From assembly GCA_043228905.1 (NCBI GenBank), contig JBHGNT010000080.1:37725-101724 (forward strand): a DNA stretch of 64,000 nt, given 5' to 3'. The notes below the pieces were generated by a model. It worked only from the letters and a program-made list of their open reading frames with translations, was not told where the DNA came from and did no database searches. Made by a program: the position numbers and the translations under genes. Positions within the stretch are counted from its first letter, which is position 1; the number at the start of each line of letters is the position of its first letter. Below are positions 9,526 to 22,671 of this stretch, in pieces. This DNA is from Azolla caroliniana. Lineage: Eukaryota > Polypodiophyta.

Positions 9526-11286
9526 GGAGCCGAAAGGCGCGACAGCGCAAGGGGAACCAGGACAGCAGGGTGGTCCACGGGCAGAAACGGAATTGAAACT
9601 CGGCGCAATCAAGCGGGACCACCCACCTACAAGCGAGCCCATCCGTCAAACCTCCGTGCAAGCGCAACAACAATGCACCGGTAGCCTGTGGCTCCAGTGG
9701 ATAGGCGAACAGATTGTCAGAGCAGTGGGGTATATTGAGGCGGAAGAAAGAGCGCAAAGCGAACGGTTGCTCATCACAACCGAACAACTAGAGACGGCCC
9801 GGTCCAGAATCCGGTGCCTTGAAAAAGACTTGGATCAGGTCACGGCAGAAATGGCCAAAATGGCCTTAACGGCAACACAGATTCAATCACTGGTGACTCC
9901 GGTAAGTGCACAGGATAAAGAAACAGACTAATAAGACCCCGGCAACGGAAACCGTTCCAGAGAGAGATGCGGCACAAACCCAAGAGCTTGCGGAATTGAG
10001 AGATGAACTTGTCGCACAAGAAGCGCTAAGGAGCCGTGAACGGGAATTGAAGACAGCGGCCGAAGCAGAATTAAAGAAGACTGCTGAGAACCTTCGTTGG
10101 GCAGAGGAGAGCCTCCGGAAAGGCCATCAAGCGTACGACCTATTAAGGGAGGAAAAAGACAAAGTGTTGCAAGAAAAGGACAAGCTGCAGAAGACGGCGG
10201 AAACGGAAATTGAACGGCTAAAGGAGGAGCTCCGCCAGCAGAAGGACTGCGAGGACCGGGCCCGTCGACAGATCAACGTACGGCTCAAGCAAAAGACGGA
10301 TGATTTTGAGCACCTGCATCGGGACTACAAACGGTTGGAAACAGAGCATAAGGAACGGATGGCCGAGCTCCGGCAGGAAGTTGATCAGGCCGCGACGGCG
10401 CTCGCCGACGAACGAGTGGAAAATACAAGACGGTTGGACGAGGCGGAGAAGGTCCGAATGGAGCTCCAGAGTCAGCAGCAGGAAGAAAGGGAGAGAGCGA
10501 CAACGGTATTGCAAAAATTACAAAGCACATATCAAAGGCAATTGACACATTACAAGGAGCAGGCGGAAGACAACGTCAAAATCATCAAGCAATTGAAGGA
10601 GGAACGGCAAGCTGCGGAGATCAAATCGCAGATGGGAACGAGCCGGATTTAGTGCATCCTCAGGGCATGGCTAAATCAGACAAAACGCTTGATTGACGAA
10701 AGCTCCGTAAGATGGTGGACAAAGTGGGCACAAAATACGGCGAAACTCCAATTGCTACGGGCAGACGTGGTAAACCGGCGGAAGGAAGGAGATGATTGTT
10801 ACACGTTGACTTTCGAGGACTTCACCGCCATACGGGACGAGCTGGCTGAAGACTTCCAAGTCCTGGCGGATGAACAGCTAATGCAGGTCCGGCAACTTGT
10901 AGCTCAGCTAGAAGATGATAGGCTGGACGCTCAAATCCAGTTTGAGAGCTACGAGCGGTCCCGGGTTCGGGAAGAAAAAGCACGGGAAGCGGCAACGGTT
11001 AACCTTAGTGATGAGGAACCGTCACCGGCCGAGGGCCAGGCCAGAACCAGTCAACCGGAGACCACTACGACGGAGGGAGCAACGACGGAAACGCTGGTGT
11101 CAGAGCAACAAACGGAGGAGCAGCCGTAGCAGTCACCAACGGACCAGTCGCAGCAGCCATCAACGGAGCAGCAACAACAACAGCAACAACCACAACAACA
11201 ACAACAACAACAACAACAACCAATTCCAGATGAACCATTGGAGACTCTCGAACAAAGCATTCTGGATATTTTGGACGAAGAATAGC
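9526..11286 (+). pseudogene. Coiled-coil ORF with two in-frame amber codons and a frame change
   Basis: Frame 2 is open to a TAA near 9929 and encodes a Gln/Glu-rich segment with heptad-like patterns. From about 9909 a second frame runs to 11286 with only two internal stops, TAG at 10650-10652 and TAG at 11127-11129. Between them the protein is strongly charged and predicted coiled coil (many E, K, R, Q and L heptads, about 250 residues), followed by an SDEEPSPAEGQ acidic tail, a poly-Gln stretch (CAA/CAG, 11166-11220) and the terminus LDILDEE. No enzyme motif was recognised. Both stops are TAG, which can arise from CAG by C-to-T change. It may be a retroelement Gag-like protein or a captured host gene. 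Confidence 0.5.
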
Positions 11287-13960
11287 AAGGGTCGGATGGT
11301 GGATTCGACGTACAAGGTACTGTCCCACGGGCGTGCCATGTGTTACCGGCTGGCAAAGGAGTCCAGAGTGTGAAACGAAGGAGTTATTTAATTATTAGGA
11401 ATGGTTGTAAGTAAGCTATTAGTGTGGGCGGACGGATCGGAATCGGTATGCCGTTCCGTATCCGCACCGATCCCGAACAGGTGCGGATGGCACTGTTTTG
11501 TACTACAAACCGGAAACCTATTTAAAGGCCCGGATACAATGTAATGGGCAGCGGATAATTAATGAAGCTTAGTGTTTTTATCTCTCTGTGTTAATTGCCG
11601 TTCTGCATTCATTGTTATATCTTACACATGTGATTATTAAGGACGATCTTACTAAGTAACCTAATTAAGTCGGATTAATCGTTGAGCCTAGTCCTCTTGC
11701 CGTAATACCCCTTTGGTGAAGTGTCTTCCGTAGACACCCTGTGTTAGGCCATTGTCCGGCCCTAAGAGTTAACAGTCGGGGTCTCGGTGGTATACTCAAC
11801 TCACCTTCATCGGAAGCTCTAAACCTCATTTGTTCTTATTTCTTAAATTTGGCCATTAACATGTGTTGGCATAAAAGACCAACTTCACCCTATTTGTATC
11901 CTTGGTGTGAACATGCTACCCAGTTAGGGCTTGAGCATATATAAGCCCAACTAAGAGGTTATAGAAAGGAGAGAAGGAGTTTTCAGAGAGAATAATACAA
12001 TCTTCCATTAGAGCTTAACAACGTGCTTCTTGTTTCTCGCTTCACGCCTACCGTGTATAATTTGTTTCTCTAGTTTATCTATGTTGTTTGCATGACACTA
12101 ACTACAAGTCCTCAACATTCTTTTGTTGCACATCTCATATTTCCCACAACCTTGTAAAAGTCATCAACTTTTGGTGAAACCGTTTTGTTGTAAGAAAGAA
12201 ACAATTCTCTATAAAAACCTTTATTTCGAGCCATTACCATGTCATAGCATTAGTCAAGTGCCTTAGTGGTAGTTGTGCATGATGCTAATAATGTATTAAT
12301 TGCCCTTCGTCGTTGTATGTGAGTGTGAGGAGGGCTAAGAGGTTGATGGAGGATGAGCCTTGCCATTCTTCGTTCTCCTCAAGAGTGTTCGTCTTGTTTA
12401 TTCACCTCCTTTGCTTGCTTTTTCCGTTTGCATCCTTTGTTTGTGTCCTTCGTTCATGACATCTATGTTTGTGTCTTATGTTTGTTCGCATCTTTCCCTA
12501 CGTTTGTCTCTCAAGCGTTCTCTCCACCTCGACCTTTGTGCACTAATAATATATATAAAGGGGATTCACATAAGGATATCTAAAAAGTGGTAAGAAGAAT
12601 CTTCTCTCACACCATCACGTCCTCCATGGTCCAGAACAACAATGGTTTCGCTTCAGTAGCACACGCATTTACTCAACAATGTGAGTCTTTATTGTATTCT
12701 AGAATGTGGTTATCCATTCGGAAAGTGCTACCTCAATGTTGTGCATTATGAATTCAGTTTGGTCACCCTTTGTTAGTTGTGATGTCCACAACTCAATTTC
12801 TTCCTTGATGGCCTTGAGTTCTTATATAAGCTCTTGATAATGTCGGTTAAGATTATGTTGATCCATTAGGATGCTCACTTGCTTAGGTGTGACTTTGAGA
12901 GGTGTGTAGATTGGGGGATTTGGGGCTAGCATTGACTAATTAAATTGAACTAACTAACAAATAGAAAATCCCTCACCTTCTTGGTAACTTCTGGCATTAG
13001 GGAAACTTACCCCGTGAGCTTACACAAAGCTCATTTGTAGTTGCGATCATCGGTCTATCCCTGGCAGTGACATCAAATAGATGTGTAACTTCTGTGTATG
13101 TCCACCTAAACAATTCTATAGATTGATGGAGTTATGCCTCTTGTCAATATCGTTGTGCCTAGGGGTTTTACCGACATATGCCCTATTGGCGGCAAACCAG
13201 GCAAGGGTGATTGTTGAATCCCCTTGAACTACGAGTTTACTTAACCTCAATGATTAATGCTTATACGTACTCTCTTTTCCTCTCATTTTACTCTCTATTG
13301 CACATGGTAATAGATGTAAAGACAAACAAGGCACACAAAGGAATACCCAATTTCTTATTACCAAAGAGGTTTAGGACCATACAAGAGGGGAGATATAAGG
13401 TTTGGCTCGACTAGCTCTTAACCCTAGTCACATTTAGCTCTAATAGAAGATTAGGGAGGTACAATGAAATCTATAATACACTAAAGGAAAAGAGAAATAC
13501 TTAAGATTGGGGTAGATCTACGAAAGTCACCAAAATGTGGATTTTATAGCTTTTTACAAGGTTAATGGGTTCCTTTCATTCTAGGTTGCCCATTGGCTAC
13601 AATGCTTCCTATTTGGGTTACTCTATCCCCATTTTCCTATGGTTTGTTTAGCTCAATGCATCCTATTGGTGCCTTGGTCTCCACAACTGGTGTCTTGGGT
13701 CCCAAATACTTAACAATCATGTCAAAAAATTTGGGGTCTTAGTCTCCAGTTTGAACGTACTCCTCATCCAACCTTCTTCTCCTCCAACAATTGGATAGGG
13801 AATAAAATAATAATATGAATTTGTAGGCCTAATCCACCACATAGATAGTAATTATGTAAGGCAAGATTCAAACCTTGCACCTATAGAGTTAAAATCATTA
13901 TATTTGCCAATAAGGCAATTACTATTAAATATTAAATAAAATTATAAAAACACTAAGACA
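11287..13960. other. Gene-poor region, probable decayed LTR sequence
   Basis: No coding region is supported. At 11287-11640 there is LTR- or UTR-like sequence with a TATTTAAAGG motif near 11520. 11640-12620 contains AT-rich sequence with CT-rich blocks. 12620-13840 has no recognisable structure. A tRNA-like segment lies near 13855-13925. Confidence 0.4.
13855..13925 (-). other. tRNA-like A-box/B-box module in an unidentified repeat
   Basis: The minus strand has GCCTTATTGGCAAAT (A-box-like), about 27 nt, then GGTGCAAGGTTTGAATCTTG with a B-box-like core changed by one transition. It resembles the element 1 module closely around AGGTGCAAGGTT. No LTR boundary could be fixed here. Confidence 0.4.
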
Positions 13961-13974
13961 AAAACCCTCTAGGC

Positions 13975-15717
13975 GGGTCTTATTTATCCCCTCTCACAAT
14001 CAAAAGCCCTACTCTCCAAATTTGTGGTGTGAGGACTCCAACCAGGGAATGTCTGTTAGAAAATGTTATTGTGGTTACGCCTCACTTACTTTAGGCCACG
14101 AAAAGGGACCAACTGCCCCCCCCCCCCCCCCCAAACTAGATGGATTCTAAACATGGATCTCAAAAATAGTTTCTCCCGCCAACTAGAGGATATATTTAGT
14201 GCATCCATGTGGAAGGCGTGGTGTGACATTAGACGAGGACTCAAGTGTGATCAACCCAATTCCGAACCTGCCTGGCTTAGTCAACGTATCCTTTGGAACC
14301 CATGTATTAGGGATGAATCTAATCAACCAGTTGGATCAAATAAGGGGTTGTCATGGGGATACATTTTGGAAGATCCAGGAAAAAGTATAAAATGTTGGAG
14401 ACGGTTTATGTCATTGCCAATACAAGACCAGGCCAACATCCTCCATGGAATCAGGGGCAGATGGGCTATGAGATCTGAAATCATTAATGCTCTACTGATT
14501 AGGGAAGCTACTCATCAAAGGACGACAACGGAGAAATGGATAGGCTACAAGGAGGAGGGCTCTTTGCTCCCAAGAGGTAGGGACATACCGGACAAGATCG
14601 AAGGCTCTGAACTGCAAGACAACAAGGCATCAACACAGCGTAGTGTAATTCAAGTACTAGCATTTACTGGGCATAAATGGATTGTAGATCCTGATCCAAT
14701 CAAAGTACAACTAGATTGGCACATATGTATTCATGAAAACACATGGCTACGTAAGGTCAGTTGGGACCCTTTGCAATGGACATGTTGTGCTCCTTACGCG
14801 GGGCAAGGAAGCAAACCTATCCCTTTCTTTCAATTCACAACTAGATTGGGTCGCCATATTATAGCCGCTTAATCTGCCCGAGATCCGACTGTTGCAAAGG
14901 TCTGGAAAACATATCATGTTCCTACCACAATTATCACCAAGTTTTGGCAGAAACTCTGGAAACAACAACACGTGAGGCAGAAACTCTAGAAACAACAACA
15001 CGTGAGGCGAATCACCACTTTCCAATGGCTATTAATACATAAGTCACTACCGGTTGGTGCATGGCAGCGTGGGAACGTCAACTCTCCTAATTGTGTAGCG
15101 TGTCCAACTGTAGTAGAATCAATACGACACACTCTATGGGACTGCCCAAAGTCCCATCGAATATGGCGGGGGTTGGCCGCTTATTGCAATTATGCCAGGT
15201 GCAAGGCTCAATCAAGTGGGGGAATGTATGTTGGCTATCATGGCAGGCCCTAGTTGACAGATATGAGCATCAAGAAGAAGGGATGCCTTTGGTTATAAAA
15301 GCACAATAAGTTTTTTTCTCCACCATCGACAATGTCCACTCAACTCCTATCAATGCCAAATCTCAAGTTGTGCTGGAATTGGTTAGCCCAATAACTCTTT
15401 GGATTCTATGGAAACAACGGTGTAGACGAGTCTTCTCCAACCAAACCGTGCAACCAATAGTGTTAATGCAAGAGATATGGAGTGAAGTGGTAGCCACTCT
15501 AAAGAGCCAATATGATGGCCTCAAGGGTGACTTTGATGGAGTTGAAAGACAACGATTAGCCTTCATCCAACAATGGTCCCCCTCCCCCTTTTATTGAGTC
15601 GGTGGGCATCCACATAAGATGGACCTATTGTGTCCCTACAGGGATTTGTATATACTAATCTCATTTGTAAAATTTTATAACTAATGGAAGGAGATTTTTT
15701 TTTGAAAAAAAAAAAAA
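13975..15717 (+). mobile_element. 5'-truncated LINE with poly(A) tail and target-site duplication
   Basis: The element is bounded by AAAACCCTCTAGGC at 13961-13974 and AAAACCCCTCTAGGC at 15718-15732, a 14/15-bp target duplication differing by one C. It ends in an A-run (15705-15721). Inside are a 17-C run (14116-14132) and coding remains ending in a reverse-transcriptase zinc-binding domain. A 30-bp tandem duplication (14945-15004) splits the coding frame. Length, poly(A) and duplication size fit target-primed insertion of a 5'-truncated L1-type LINE. Confidence 0.8.
14063..15597 (+). pseudogene. LINE polyprotein C-terminal remains with zf-RVT domain
   Basis: A frame at 14063-14872 encodes the region downstream of the RT. 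After a TAA and the 30-bp duplication, the same frame continues at 15002-15253 with TTFQWLLIHKSLPVGAW, CVACPTVVESIRHTLWDC and HRIWRGL. This is the Cys/His pattern of the zf-RVT domain found at the C-terminus of plant non-LTR retrotransposons. A frame change leads to 15370-15597 (ITLWILWKQRCRRVF), the usual tail after that domain. The RT catalytic core itself is absent because of 5' truncation. With stops and frame changes this copy cannot be active. Confidence 0.75.
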
Positions 15718-15732
15718 AAAACCCCTCTAGGC

Positions 15733-17969
15733 ACTAAACCAAATATCCACAGGTGGCTTGAACCCCCCAACACAACAATCCGAGTCTCCAACCCATCCTC
15801 CATGGTTCAAGTTCCTGGCGGTCCCACCCACATGTGTAACTTCACAATAATGCCTTGATGTTAGTCGTACAGACTAGAAAATCACATGTGGAAATAAATA
15901 GTTTTAGGAGTCTTGTGTGTTGTGTATGTGTGTGCATAATTAAATCTAGAAAAGAATGTCCTCATACAAGCGTGGAAAACAATCATAACCCAAAATAAAA
16001 GCCCCCAAACATGTGAACAGTGGTTGTGTGAATAGTAGGTCTCGTACTTTTATGTAGATATATATATATGTGGATATATAGATACATATACATATATATG
16101 TATATATTCAACCTAGAAAAGGCACTAGCATGAGTTACAAATATGTATATACAAATACATATATGCATGTGTGTGTGTCAATCGTATTCGATTGGAATAA
16201 AAGCACACCCACATATCTATATGAGTAGATGTGTATATATAAATATTTCATAATTGATCAGAACAAAACGCACATGCCATATAGCTATAAAGTATCATGA
16301 TTCATGAGCTAGGTATAGATTCATCTCGAAAAAGCGAACCCCCCTAAAAAAAGACTCCATATACGTAGGTATATATAGAGAAGGCCATATATAGAGAAAA
16401 AACACTCCATATGTGAATTGTGGGTGCCAATATTCATCCAAAAAAGAAACACCTATATATGTATGTATATAGAGAAAGGAATGACTACAGAAAAGATGTT
16501 AAAAAGGGGGTGTGCGTGAACTACCCTAGAGCACACGTGCCCCTTAAAGAAACTAGGGAATACACCCAATGATATGTTTACCAAAATTTAAACCCTATGC
16601 TAGGGTAATGTAGTGTGGCCAACAACCATGGTAGTGACACCCTATAAAAGTGTTTCCATGGTCGCGTAGGGAAGGGTGCCATCTGTTTGCTTGGCAACAA
16701 TGCCACCCGTTTGCTCCACTTGTGTAGTTAAATCTCTTTTGAATTTTTGTTAAGTTGTGTTCAAATCTTCATATTGTTGAGCCCTAACTCGACATCCATT
16801 AGTGTTTATGTTGGATATGGGTAACCACCAAAGAATATTATGTGTTGATGACAATGTTTTTAACCAACCTCGTTTGAAGAGATCATTACACCTTCTTCTT
16901 CATGATTTTAATCATAACCATGCCTCCTTGAGAAAACACCCAATAGCATGAACTTTAATAAATCAACATGAAAAATTAAAACAGGGCTTTGCTACACACT
17001 AGCAAGTAAAATATACTTTCTAGAGCCAAACCTCCAACTTCCAAGTGAATAAATATTAAGTATTACCACCAGCATTAAAACATCTAGAAGTATGGAATTG
17101 TAACTATATATGCAAACTATAATATAAGGTAAGATAAATTATTCTTCGATATGGATGAAAATAACATTGATTTGTTGTGGATGTTTTAGACAATTTTTGT
17201 ATAATATTAATTTTGAACCAACTAGGTCATGTCATCTAACCATCAAGCAAAAGCACATAGAATAAACAAGAGGAAACATAACTTCACTTACATTACCGAC
17301 AAACTAATAAGAGAAGAGAGAATGAGTTGAAAGTAACAAGACAATAGAAGTCTTCATATGGTGTAATTGTTTATGTGACTTGAATATACAATAGATATAC
17401 AATTATTCTTGATTAATTGGATAAAATAATCGGTGCACATTATGATGATATGCTTTGGGTATTAGTTTATGAAGTTATGTACGCATAGAAATTAATTGTA
17501 GAATTGATTTTTTGACACGACAAGGTTTCGTCATCTATCATACCAAAAGCACTAAGAATAAACAAAGGTTCACGTGGTTGAAAATGTTGTATATTTTTGC
17601 CATACGGATTAGTAATACTAAGAAATTAATTAAAGATTGAAGTCATTACCTTGATGATGGAAGAGGAGGCAAAAAATAAGGAAAGCTTCAATCAAATGAC
17701 AAGAATATTGATATACGAGGGAGGAATTCATGACCAAATCAACCAATTTAGGAATCAAGATGAAATTTTAAAAATAGAATTTACAAAAGGATTAGAATTA
17801 GAATTAGAATTTTTTATCGTCCATAAAGAGGCCAAATTTGACCTATGGGACCAAAGTATACATGTGTTCTTGAAATGTGTCTCCTTCCTAAGAAGCACAA
17901 AGTCTCTATGTGTGAATAAAGCATACACATATGAGCTCAACCTTCTCGGTGGTGTCTTAAGTATGACAC
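15733..17969. other. AT-rich intergenic sequence, no gene seen
   Basis: It contains TA/TATG-rich stretches (about 16060-16130, 16220-16240 and 16360-16480). One short ORF at 17651-18037 resembles nothing and partly overlaps the LINE below on the other strand. No RNA gene or element boundary was recognised. Confidence 0.4.
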
Positions 17970-19105
17970 TTAGTTATCACTCCCTCTTAGTATGTCAGCA
18001 TATCTTGAACAAATTGCACTATATGTCGAGCATGTGAAGAGCAAGTGACATTCATCCTCTACCATGCCTTCGTTGCATACTTTGTATGTCTTCAAATTAG
18101 TTAAATTTTGATACCATGATGCAACTTCAATACCTAACTTGTGAGATTGAGTGCGAAGTAGTGTAAGGGCTCTACGAGCATTACTACTCGTATTGGTAAT
18201 GAGATAAGGTTGGATACGATCAATAGGCATTCTTGCTTTATATTGAGACCAACATTGAGGGAGCATCTTCCCACATCATCCTTAATGATTCCATCAACCT
18301 TTCCTCAATCATTACATACTGCATAACATTGCCCGAAAGCTCTAAAAGATCATCCAAACCCATCTTCTAAACCATTTCCTTATGTCAACAACCCAACCTA
18401 ATGAGAGAATCTTACTTTTATGATTCTTTTGTAGCTTACATCCAACATTCCAAGCAAGATGTGGTAATTGATGATTCGACATATTCTTGACTTTTGTAAT
18501 GAATTTATATACTTTTTGGAGTGCCAATAGTTCTATGAGTCGAACACTTGTTTCCAAGAGCATAACTTGGCAAGAGGTAGTGCATTTAACTTCTATTTGC
18601 CTCCTTAAAAACATCTTTTGAATTTTCTCAATCTCATTCTATGCACTGAGAGAGATTGTGCCACTCCATACTTCTATTCCATAAAGCAATACTTGAGTTA
18701 CCATGACATTGAACAACATTAGTTTTACTTCCCATCCACAAGTATCACTCTGGTTGCATTGGTTCTCCAAAAGGTAATACGATTTCCAACCGGTTCAGAG
18801 CCTAGAACCAAAGCATGCACTCCATTTATTTGTGGCAGGTACATCAATACCAAGATATTTAAAGCTTTGAACAAATTGTATATGTTCATCGCTATATGTG
18901 AGATAGGGTAATGATGAGGTTGGATGGTTTGCACTACCATCATTTTTGTTTTCTCCACATTGACTGCTAGTCCACTACTATGGCAAAATTCTTTGAATAC
19001 CCCAAGTAAATTTTGCATATTATCAACATCATATGAGAAGAGTACCACATCATCAACATATAGAAGCAATAAGATAACATGTTGCATCAATTTGGGAGCA
19101 TTCAA
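17970..19105 (-). pseudogene. Degenerate LINE reverse transcriptase
   Basis: Read on the minus strand, 19105-18725 encodes LLLLYVDDVVLFS followed by SGLAVNVEKTKMMV, the YxDD box and following motif of non-LTR reverse transcriptases. Pieces at 18614-18342 and 18266-17970 continue the protein. The last contains CNEGMVEDECHLLFTC, the Cys/His region seen at the end of such LINE proteins. The pieces are in different frames with stops between them, so it is dead. It belongs to a different LINE lineage from the element at 14-15.7 kb, judging by the C-terminal motif. Confidence 0.7.
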
Positions 19106-21991
19106 TCCTTCTTCCCTTGCAATCTATTTACCACTTCTTCTAATTTATCAATACATAAGCCAAAAAGTGTGGGTGGAAAGACATCAAAACGTCGATAAAA
19201 GGTAGAAGTTGTAACTTGTGACTTACCAATAAATTCCCTTGGAAGTGAGAAGAAACCAAATCAATCAAATGAAAAAGTATAAGTGGGGGAATATTAAAAT
19301 CATTCATTTTCTAGTAAAAAACCAATCAAGAAAGAAAGAAAATAGAGTTTCATTACTTTTACTAAACAAGGCAAAAGGAAAATAAAGGTTCCTTGGTTTT
19401 CGCTAGAGAAATTAACTACACAATGAGAAGAAGGAATTATTTTAGAACATTGCCACCAATTGCATAAAGTACATTAACATAACATCAATGCAAGCATCTT
19501 GTTAAAAATAGCGAAATCATAGATGTGAATCAAACATCTCATTAAAAATCATGGATTATAACACAAATAAGAGTTTATGTACATTTTCCAAATAGCATGT
19601 GTCTTGGCATGCATGGAATTCATTTTGGTTATGAATGTAATGCAAAATAAGAGGAAACCTGTGTATGCTTTTTGGATGTAAGCCACTTATTCGAGGATAA
19701 GTTATTACCACTAGACATTGGGTGATTTCTTGTCGAAGCTACAAATTTGGTTGCTATTATCTATATGCTATCATACTAGGGCTAAGTGGTGACCTAGATG
19801 AGATTCTTGAAATTAACAATAAAGTTGGATGCGTTCATATGGAGGGTACAATATAACAAAGAATATTCTATTGAAAGATAATATTTTAATGATCAACACT
19901 CCCCCTTGAGAGAGAATACTTGAAATTTACATTACCTCAACATCATGCAACAACATGCCTCGAGTCTTTGTCAATTTAACTACCCAAAGTTGAAGATTGT
20001 GTAGATCACATTTGTACCATCAATCATTACACGAACATTCATTCTTCAAAATGGAAGTCGTGACTCGTACATCATTGGGAAAAAGGGGCCACTAGTATAT
20101 TAGTGGGGGTGCCATATATAATATCCTCCTTAATCTCCTTTAAAGACTCAACACTGAGTTTGTTATGATGAGTTGACTTATATGCTTCTCGAGTATCTCA
20201 ACGATAATGCTTGCTCAAGTCTCCAATGTAAAACATTACGAGATCTCTAATATTGAATCTTGATTAAATTGTGGTATATTTTTGGCAATGGCCTTCCAAA
20301 TGTGTGCTAACATGCCTACATTGAAATGTATAGGATAGGTGTGTTGAAAAGACATAAATGCAGAAACCAATAACGCATCTGCTCCTATGCCAGAGACATT
20401 GTTTTGTTATCAAATGAGGCAACCCATCTAATTATTGTTAAATGTTTGTCACTTTAACATGCAACGCATTCAATTTGACCAATTAAGGCTCATCGTGACT
20501 ATTTTTTCACACAATACAATGAATATACCATTTCTTTTCGTGTTGAAAGCAATTTCCACTCGTCTTTTATTTTGGTTATCCATCCTTTCAACAACATGCC
20601 TAGCAATTATGTGTTCAGTTCTTCGGTTTCATCAATTCCATACTTTGTCCACTAGCATGTCATGATTTCCTCATGGTTAGAATGATGATCTTACTCTTGT
20701 TTGTCTTTGCATCGAATCCCCATAAATGAGTGCAAAGCTATTATTGGCAAATTTAGCATTGTCTTATCTAAATCACCTTAACTTGCCAGCTTATGAAATG
20801 TAACAAACACATGGTGTGTCTATATTTTGTTTCCTTTATAAGAAAATTTGCAAGTTCCTACTATAAAAAGTAGTATCATTCTCCATTTCAAGGGAAGCTA
20901 TTGTTGTGTACTATCCGGTATGAATTCTCATCTTATAACCAACCCATAATGAAATTGGCAATACATTTGCTATTTGAATGCCAAAAACTCTCCATATGTC
21001 TATCGATGACACATAATGGTTGATCATGAACGATAATGCAAAGTATTTTTTGTGTTAAACCTAGGGGCGCCATGTTGTGGTGGTTCCACGAGGAGCAAGT
21101 TGTGATAATGCACAATATCACATAGGGGCAATGGATAATATCAAGGATGGTTAATTATATTACACCAAATGTGGTACATGTGTGTGATTTTTGCAATGTC
21201 AATGTTTTGATGCACCTGAAAATATAGATTTTGTTTGCCCAACTTTCTCAAGGGTGTTGCATATCCTCCTCCATATGACGGTGAGAACCAAGGGTGTGCA
21301 TTTCCTTGCAATAAATAAGTAGAGGACAATCCTTCTTAGTCAAGATAAAAAGTTAATGGATATTTTGCCGGAACAAGTATGTGTATCTGTGACATAATCC
21401 AACACGATAGCCAACATATGACCTTACCCTAAGATGAGTGGACTGAAAGGGTGGATGTTAACTCGTGGACGAACTAATTTTTTTGGGTACATGGAGATGC
21501 ATAGGATGGATGACCTCCTGTTAACTACTGACTGATGCATAAACGATGGCATAGTTGGGATGCGAAGTCTATATTCTTCTTTCATGATGAATTCATATTG
21601 TTTGATGCCAAATTTGCATACCAAATGTCCTTGTGACTATTGTTGAAACGAGGAAGATATTCCATAAACCACGAAATGGTCTACGTATATGTGGAGCTAG
21701 GAGTTGATCGATGACGATATCGTAACGTGGCGGTACGTAAATGTTCGTGTCGGATCGGTTCATATCAATGTGCATTGAGGAGGGAGTTGGCGCAAAAAAG
21801 GTTGTAGGGTGTGTGTCCATTTAGGACGATGGGTGTATGTTTTAGCTGTTCATTTTGGGTGGAGGTGTGATCCTCGAACTTGTTGGATTTGTTGTTGTTC
21901 TTGTTAGTTGGCAATTTATGGCAGATTAGGAAACATGCATGTACATACATATCCGTATGTATGTATGTAGATGGATAGATAGATATCTATT

Positions 21992-21992
<1 letters not shown>
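19106..21992. other. AT-rich intergenic sequence with a possible copia boundary
   Basis: No gene is supported. At 19896-19910 the complement reads CTCAAGGGGGAGTGT, which resembles the polypurine tract of a minus-strand copia element. An LTR would then extend leftward from about 19895, but no second LTR or coding remains were found. Short ORFs at 20.4-21.9 kb match nothing I recognise. Confidence 0.3.

Positions 21993-22024
<32 letters not shown>
21993..22024. repeat. (GA)n microsatellite
   Basis: About 16 GA dinucleotides, about 260 bp upstream of the AHP TATA-like motif. Confidence 0.95.
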
Positions 22025-22026
<2 letters not shown>

Positions 22027-22176
22027 ACGATGATGACGGAATGAAAAGCATGATCGGCATAATGAAAACCGAAAAGCAGATCACATGGATACCATGAGAC
22101 AGAGACAGAGACAGAGAGAGCAAAAAAGGGCAAAAAACAAAAAGAAAGCAAAAGGTGAGGGACCCGAGGGGGAGGG

Positions 22177-22177
<1 letters not shown>

Positions 22178-22227
<50 letters not shown>

Positions 22228-22250
22228 CTCTCTCTCTCTCTCTCTCTCTA
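22178..22250. repeat. (CA)n(CT)n compound microsatellite
   Basis: About 23 CA units run directly into about 13 CT units, just upstream of the AHP promoter. A further GA/CT-rich block (22320-22370) and a (CATA)n run (22477-22505) follow in the presumed 5' UTR. Confidence 0.95.
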
Positions 22251-22283
22251 GGCTGTGCTAGCAGTAGCAGTCTTGTCTCTGTC

Positions 22284-22292
22284 TATTTAAAT
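22284..22292 (+). promoter_or_regulatory. TATA-like box of the AHP gene
   Basis: TATTTAAAT lies 380 bp upstream of the AHP start codon and is followed by CT-rich sequence typical of plant 5' leaders. The transcript start is inferred. Confidence 0.45.
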
Positions 22293-22473
22293 CCTCGTCT
22301 CTCGCTCTCTTTCTTCTGTCTGTCTGTCTGTCTCTGGAGAGAGAGAGAGAGGCCTTTCTCTCTTTCTTTCTTCTAAATTCTCCAACCAAAATTGCTTTGC
22401 TTACTTGGGTCAACAGAATCTCTGGCCTGCTCACCCGATCCTCACCTTTACTTACTCTACTACTTACTACCCA

Positions 22474-22504
<31 letters not shown>

Positions 22505-22671
22505 CAAGCACTACCCAGAAGGAACACTCAAACACAGACAGTGTGTGTGAGAGAGACAGAGACAGAGGCTATGGTGTATCTTCTTCAAGCTCTCCGGTTC
22601 CTCTTTTCTTTTATTTTATTGAGCTTTTCCGCCTGTCATACTTTTTCCTCTGTTGGGTGGATTCAGCAACG

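Noticed and set aside
9902-9935. A 34-nt intron (GTAAGT...AAG) joining the two coiled-coil frames
   Set aside because: Too short for a plant intron and the acceptor lacks a pyrimidine tract; a frame-changing indel is more likely.
17651-18037. A 128-residue plus-strand ORF
   Set aside because: It overlaps the minus-strand LINE remains at its 3' end, has no recognisable domain and lies in AT-rich sequence.
21987-22376. ORFs of CVCVCV, HTHTHT and SLSLSL residues upstream of AHP
   Set aside because: They are translations of (CA)n and (CT)n microsatellites.
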